A DNA stretch of 7,283 nucleotides, taken from the NCBI GenBank assembly GCA_046734795.1, contig JBKPRX010000064.1:1-7283 (forward strand), in the 5' to 3' direction. The position numbers were made by a program, and so were the translations under genes. Source of the DNA: JBKPRX01 sp046734795. GTDB lineage: Bacteria; Actinomycetota; Thermoleophilia; Gaiellales; Gaiellaceae. A model generated the notes under the pieces. That model was given only the letters and a program-made list of their open reading frames with translations. It was not told where the DNA came from and made no database searches. How positions within the stretch are numbered: the first letter of the stretch is position 1; each line of letters opens with the position of its first letter. Of this stretch, positions 4,949 through 7,283 are shown piece by piece.

Positions 4949-7222
4949 GTGGCGAACGTGATCGGCCAGCGGATTCTCCGGCGAGAGGATCCGCGCTTCC
5001 TCCGGGGCGAAGGCCAATACGTCGAGAACCTTCCGTTCGAGAACGCGCTCCACGTCACGTTCGTCCGCTCGCCGCTCGCGCACGCGCGGATCACCGGCAT
5101 CGACGCGAGCGCAGCGCGCGAGCTTCCGGGCGTCCAGGTGCTGACCGCCGCCGAGATCGAGCTCGAGGCGATGCCCGCGCCGCCGTTCATCGGCGAGCTC
5201 GGCGCGTTCATGTCGCGCCGGTTCGTCGCGAAAGACGTCGTCCGTTTCGCGGGCGAGATCGTCGCGGTCGTCCTCTCGGAGACGCGCGCCGAAGGCGTGG
5301 ACGCGGCCGAGCTCGTCGTCGTCGACTACGAGCCGCTGCCGACAGTTACGAACCCACGCGACGCGGTCGACGGCGAGGTGCTGCTCTACCCCGACGCGGG
5401 GACGAACGTCTGCATGCGGGTCGCGCCCGAGGAGCCCGCCGAGAACCTGTTCGCCGACTGCGAGGTCGTCGTCTCCGGTTCGCTTACGAGCCAGCGCATG
5501 GCGCCGAGCCCGCTCGAGCCGCGCTCGTCGGCGGCGACGTTCGAGGACGGCCGTGTCTCGGCATGGCTCTCGACGCAGACGCCGCACCAGGACCAGGCCG
5601 CGCTCGCCGGGATTCTCGGACTCGACCCGTCGCAGGTGCGCGTCGTCGCACCCGACGTCGGCGGCGGCTTCGGCGCGAAGATGCTCGGGGTCGAGGAAGT
5701 CTTGATCCCGTGGCTCGCGAAGAAGCTCGGCAGGCCGACGCGGTGGACCGAGACGCGCAGCGAGAACATGGTCGCCATGGGACACGGCCGAGGGCAGGTG
5801 CTCTCGTTCACGATCGGCGGTAGCCGCGACGGCACGATCGAGGCGTACCGGCTCGAGGTCTTGCAGGACGCCGGCGCCTATCCGGGCATCGGCACCGTCC
5901 TGCCGACCCTGACCTCTCTGATGTCGAGCGGGGTCTACCGCATCCCGAAGATCGAGACCGACTGCACGTCGGTCGTCACGAACGCGACGACGGTCGGTGC
6001 GTTCCGCGGTGCCGGAAGACCGGAGGCGTCGCAGGCGATCGAGCGGGCAGTCGATATGTTCGCGGCGGAGATCGGCATGGATCCCGCCGAGGTCCGGCGG
6101 AAGAACTTCATCCCGGCCGACGCGTTTCCGTACACGACGGCGTCCGGCGCAACGTACGACATCGGCGACTACGAAGGTGCGCTCGACCGCGCGCTGGAAG
6201 CGATCGGCTACGACGAGCTGCGCGCGGAGCAGGGCCGCCGGCGCGATGCGGGGGAGACGAAGCTCCTCGGCATCGGCCTCAGCGTCTACGTCGAGGTGAC
6301 GAACGGCCTCGTCGAGCCCGAGTACGCGCGGGTCGAGATCACTCCCGAAGGCGACGCGATCGTCTACACCGGCTCCTTCTCGCACGGGCAGGGACACGAG
6401 ACGACGTTCGCGATGATCGTCGCGGAGCAGCTCGGCCTCCCGGTCGACAAGGTGACGGTCATCAAGGGCGACACCGACACGGTGCCGCGCGGGACCGGTA
6501 CGTACGGCTCGAAGTCCACGCAGATCGGCGGCGTCGCGGCGGCGCAGGCCGCCGAGCAGGTCGTCGAGCGCGCCCGCAAGCTTGCGGCTGAGCTGCTCGA
6601 AGCGAGCGCCGACGACGTGGTGCTCGATGCCGAGAGCGGACGTCTTCACGTTGCCGGTGCGCCGCAGGTCTCGCTCTCGTGGGCGGAGCTTGCCGAGCGA
6701 GCGCAAAGCAACGGGAAGCTCGAAGAGCTCCGGGTCGAGCACGACTTTGCCTCGGCGATGCCGACGTTCCCGTTCGGCGCGCATGCCGCCGTCGTCGAGG
6801 TCGACACCGAGACCGGCGGGGTCGAGCTCGTGAAGATGGTCGCAGTCGACGACGCGGGCACGATCATCAGTCCGCTCGTCGCCGAAGGCCAAGTGCAGGG
6901 CGGGGTCGCGAGCGGGATCGCCCAAGCGCTCTACGAGGAAGTCGTCTACGACGACGACGGCAATCCGCTCACGGCGAGCTTCGCAGGCTACGCCTTCCCG
7001 TCGGCCGCCGACCTGCCGCTCTTCGACCGGATCGAGATGCAGACGCCGACACCTGTGAACCCGCTCGGTGCGAAGGGGATCGGCGAGTCCGGCACAATCG
7101 GCGCGACGCCTGCCGTGCACAACGCGGTCGTCGACGCGCTCTCGCATCTCGGTGTTCGTCACGTCGAGATGCCCGCGAACGGTGAGCGTGTCTGGCGCGC
7201 GCTCGCCGCCGCGCAAGCCTGA
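4949..7222 (+). CDS. Molybdenum hydroxylase large subunit (xanthine dehydrogenase/aldehyde oxidase/CoxL superfamily)
   Basis: This 757-residue protein is the molybdopterin-binding catalytic subunit of a molybdenum hydroxylase, which uses water to hydroxylate an aldehyde, N-heterocycle or similar substrate. The N-terminal 'hammerhead' domain begins GQRILRREDPRFLRGEGQY (6-24) and contains RSPLAHARI (40-48). The Moco-binding domain has STQTPHQ (208-214), GGGFGAK (238-244), AFRGAGRPEA (351-360), GQGHETTFA (480-488), and the C-terminal GIGESGTIGA (710-719), where E713 matches the catalytic glutamate of bovine xanthine dehydrogenase. The AFRGAGR loop lacks the AYRCSFR cysteine of true (form I) CO dehydrogenases, so CO oxidation is unlikely. 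I chose GTG 4949 because MANVIGQR matches family starts; GTG 4931, six codons upstream, is also in frame. Functional enzymes normally need a FAD subunit and a 2Fe-2S subunit. Neither is encoded here, so they are probably beyond the right edge or elsewhere. Substrate is unknown. Confidence 0.94.
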   Translation: MANVIGQRILRREDPRFLRGEGQYVENLPFENALHVTFVRSPLAHARITGIDASAARELPGVQVLTAAEIELEAMPAPPFIGELGAFMSRRFVAKDVVRFAGEIVAVVLSETRAEGVDAAELVVVDYEPLPTVTNPRDAVDGEVLLYPDAGTNVCMRVAPEEPAENLFADCEVVVSGSLTSQRMAPSPLEPRSSAATFEDGRVSAWLSTQTPHQDQAALAGILGLDPSQVRVVAPDVGGGFGAKMLGVEEVLIPWLAKKLGRPTRWTETRSENMVAMGHGRGQVLSFTIGGSRDGTIEAYRLEVLQDAGAYPGIGTVLPTLTSLMSSGVYRIPKIETDCTSVVTNATTVGAFRGAGRPEASQAIERAVDMFAAEIGMDPAEVRRKNFIPADAFPYTTASGATYDIGDYEGALDRALEAIGYDELRAEQGRRRDAGETKLLGIGLSVYVEVTNGLVEPEYARVEITPEGDAIVYTGSFSHGQGHETTFAMIVAEQLGLPVDKVTVIKGDTDTVPRGTGTYGSKSTQIGGVAAAQAAEQVVERARKLAAELLEASADDVVLDAESGRLHVAGAPQVSLSWAELAERAQSNGKLEELRVEHDFASAMPTFPFGAHAAVVEVDTETGGVELVKMVAVDDAGTIISPLVAEGQVQGGVASGIAQALYEEVVYDDDGNPLTASFAGYAFPSAADLPLFDRIEMQTPTPVNPLGAKGIGESGTIGATPAVHNAVVDALSHLGVRHVEMPANGERVWRALAAAQA

Positions 7223-7283
7223 CGCGCGCTCGTTCTGTTCGGGTTCGGTAAGGCTTCGCGCCGGCCGTTGGACGCGTCCGCAG
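7223..7283. other. Non-coding tail after the molybdenum hydroxylase gene
   Basis: These 61 bases to the window edge contain no ATG or GTG that opens a recognisable plus-strand gene and no hairpin followed by a T-run. A 10-base perfect palindrome, GGACGCGTCC, lies at 7270-7279, but it is too short to call a terminator or operator. A partner subunit gene could begin just beyond the edge. Confidence 0.3.

Noticed and set aside
4870..5211. N-terminal extension of the dehydrogenase frame, Ser/Arg-rich, which might be mistaken for a targeting region
   Set aside because: It overlaps the start of the divergent gene and lacks family similarity; starting at GTG 4869 gives the normal length of 383.
4352..7216. 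954-codon minus-strand open frame antisense to the molybdenum hydroxylase and running into the dehydrogenase gene
   Set aside because: The translation is Arg/Asp/Ala-rich, low in complexity and has no family motif. It is the mirror of a strongly GC-biased third codon position on the opposite strand.
4949..7222. Reading the plus-strand gene as a CO dehydrogenase large subunit (coxL)
   Set aside because: The active-site loop is AFRGAGR and lacks the AYRCSFR cysteine that binds copper in true CO dehydrogenases.
1..7283. CRISPR arrays, insertion sequences, tRNA or rRNA genes
   Set aside because: No repeat-spacer pattern, transposase motif, terminal inverted repeats or tRNA-like cloverleaf were seen; nearly all of the window is explained by five metabolic genes.

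Overview
The window is GC-rich DNA (about two-thirds G+C by eye) with bacterial gene density. Codons strongly favour CTC, GTC, ATC and TCG. The genome is most likely actinobacterial. The carboxyltransferase resembles the mycobacterial AccD2 type, there is a candidate leaderless GTG start, and the codon bias recalls Thermoleophilia/Gaiella-like genomes. That finer placement is an inference and is weak.

Layout. Four genes occupy the left two-thirds on the minus strand and are packed like one operon. In transcription order they are an acyl-CoA dehydrogenase (4869 to 3718), an AMP-dependent acyl-CoA ligase (3718 to 2174), an acyl-CoA carboxylase carboxyltransferase (beta) subunit of the methylcrotonyl/geranyl-CoA carboxylase type (2168 to 573), and the N-terminal 192 residues of the matching biotin carboxylase (alpha) subunit (576 to beyond the left edge). 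The junctions are a 1-base overlap (TGATG), a 5-base gap and a 4-base overlap (ATGA). A 79-base divergent intergenic region (4870-4948) separates this operon from one plus-strand gene, a 757-residue molybdenum-cofactor hydroxylase large subunit (xanthine dehydrogenase/aldehyde oxidase/CoxL superfamily, not a CO dehydrogenase). The last 61 bases carry no gene I can support.

How the genes may work together. Ligase, alpha,beta-dehydrogenase and a biotin carboxylase of the MCC/GCC type are the steps used to activate, desaturate and gamma-carboxylate a beta-methyl-branched acid, as in the Liu (leucine) and Atu (acyclic terpene) pathways. A ligase is not needed for leucine breakdown, so an external branched or isoprenoid acid is a reasonable guess. 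The divergent molybdenum enzyme could supply the acid by oxidising an aldehyde, but its substrate cannot be read from sequence. Its FAD and iron-sulfur partner subunits are not in the window.

Points worth a second look are the apparent move of the catalytic glutamate in the dehydrogenase, a 17-residue shortening in the biotin carboxylase, and a -10-like hexamer placed so that the dehydrogenase mRNA would begin at its GTG start codon.
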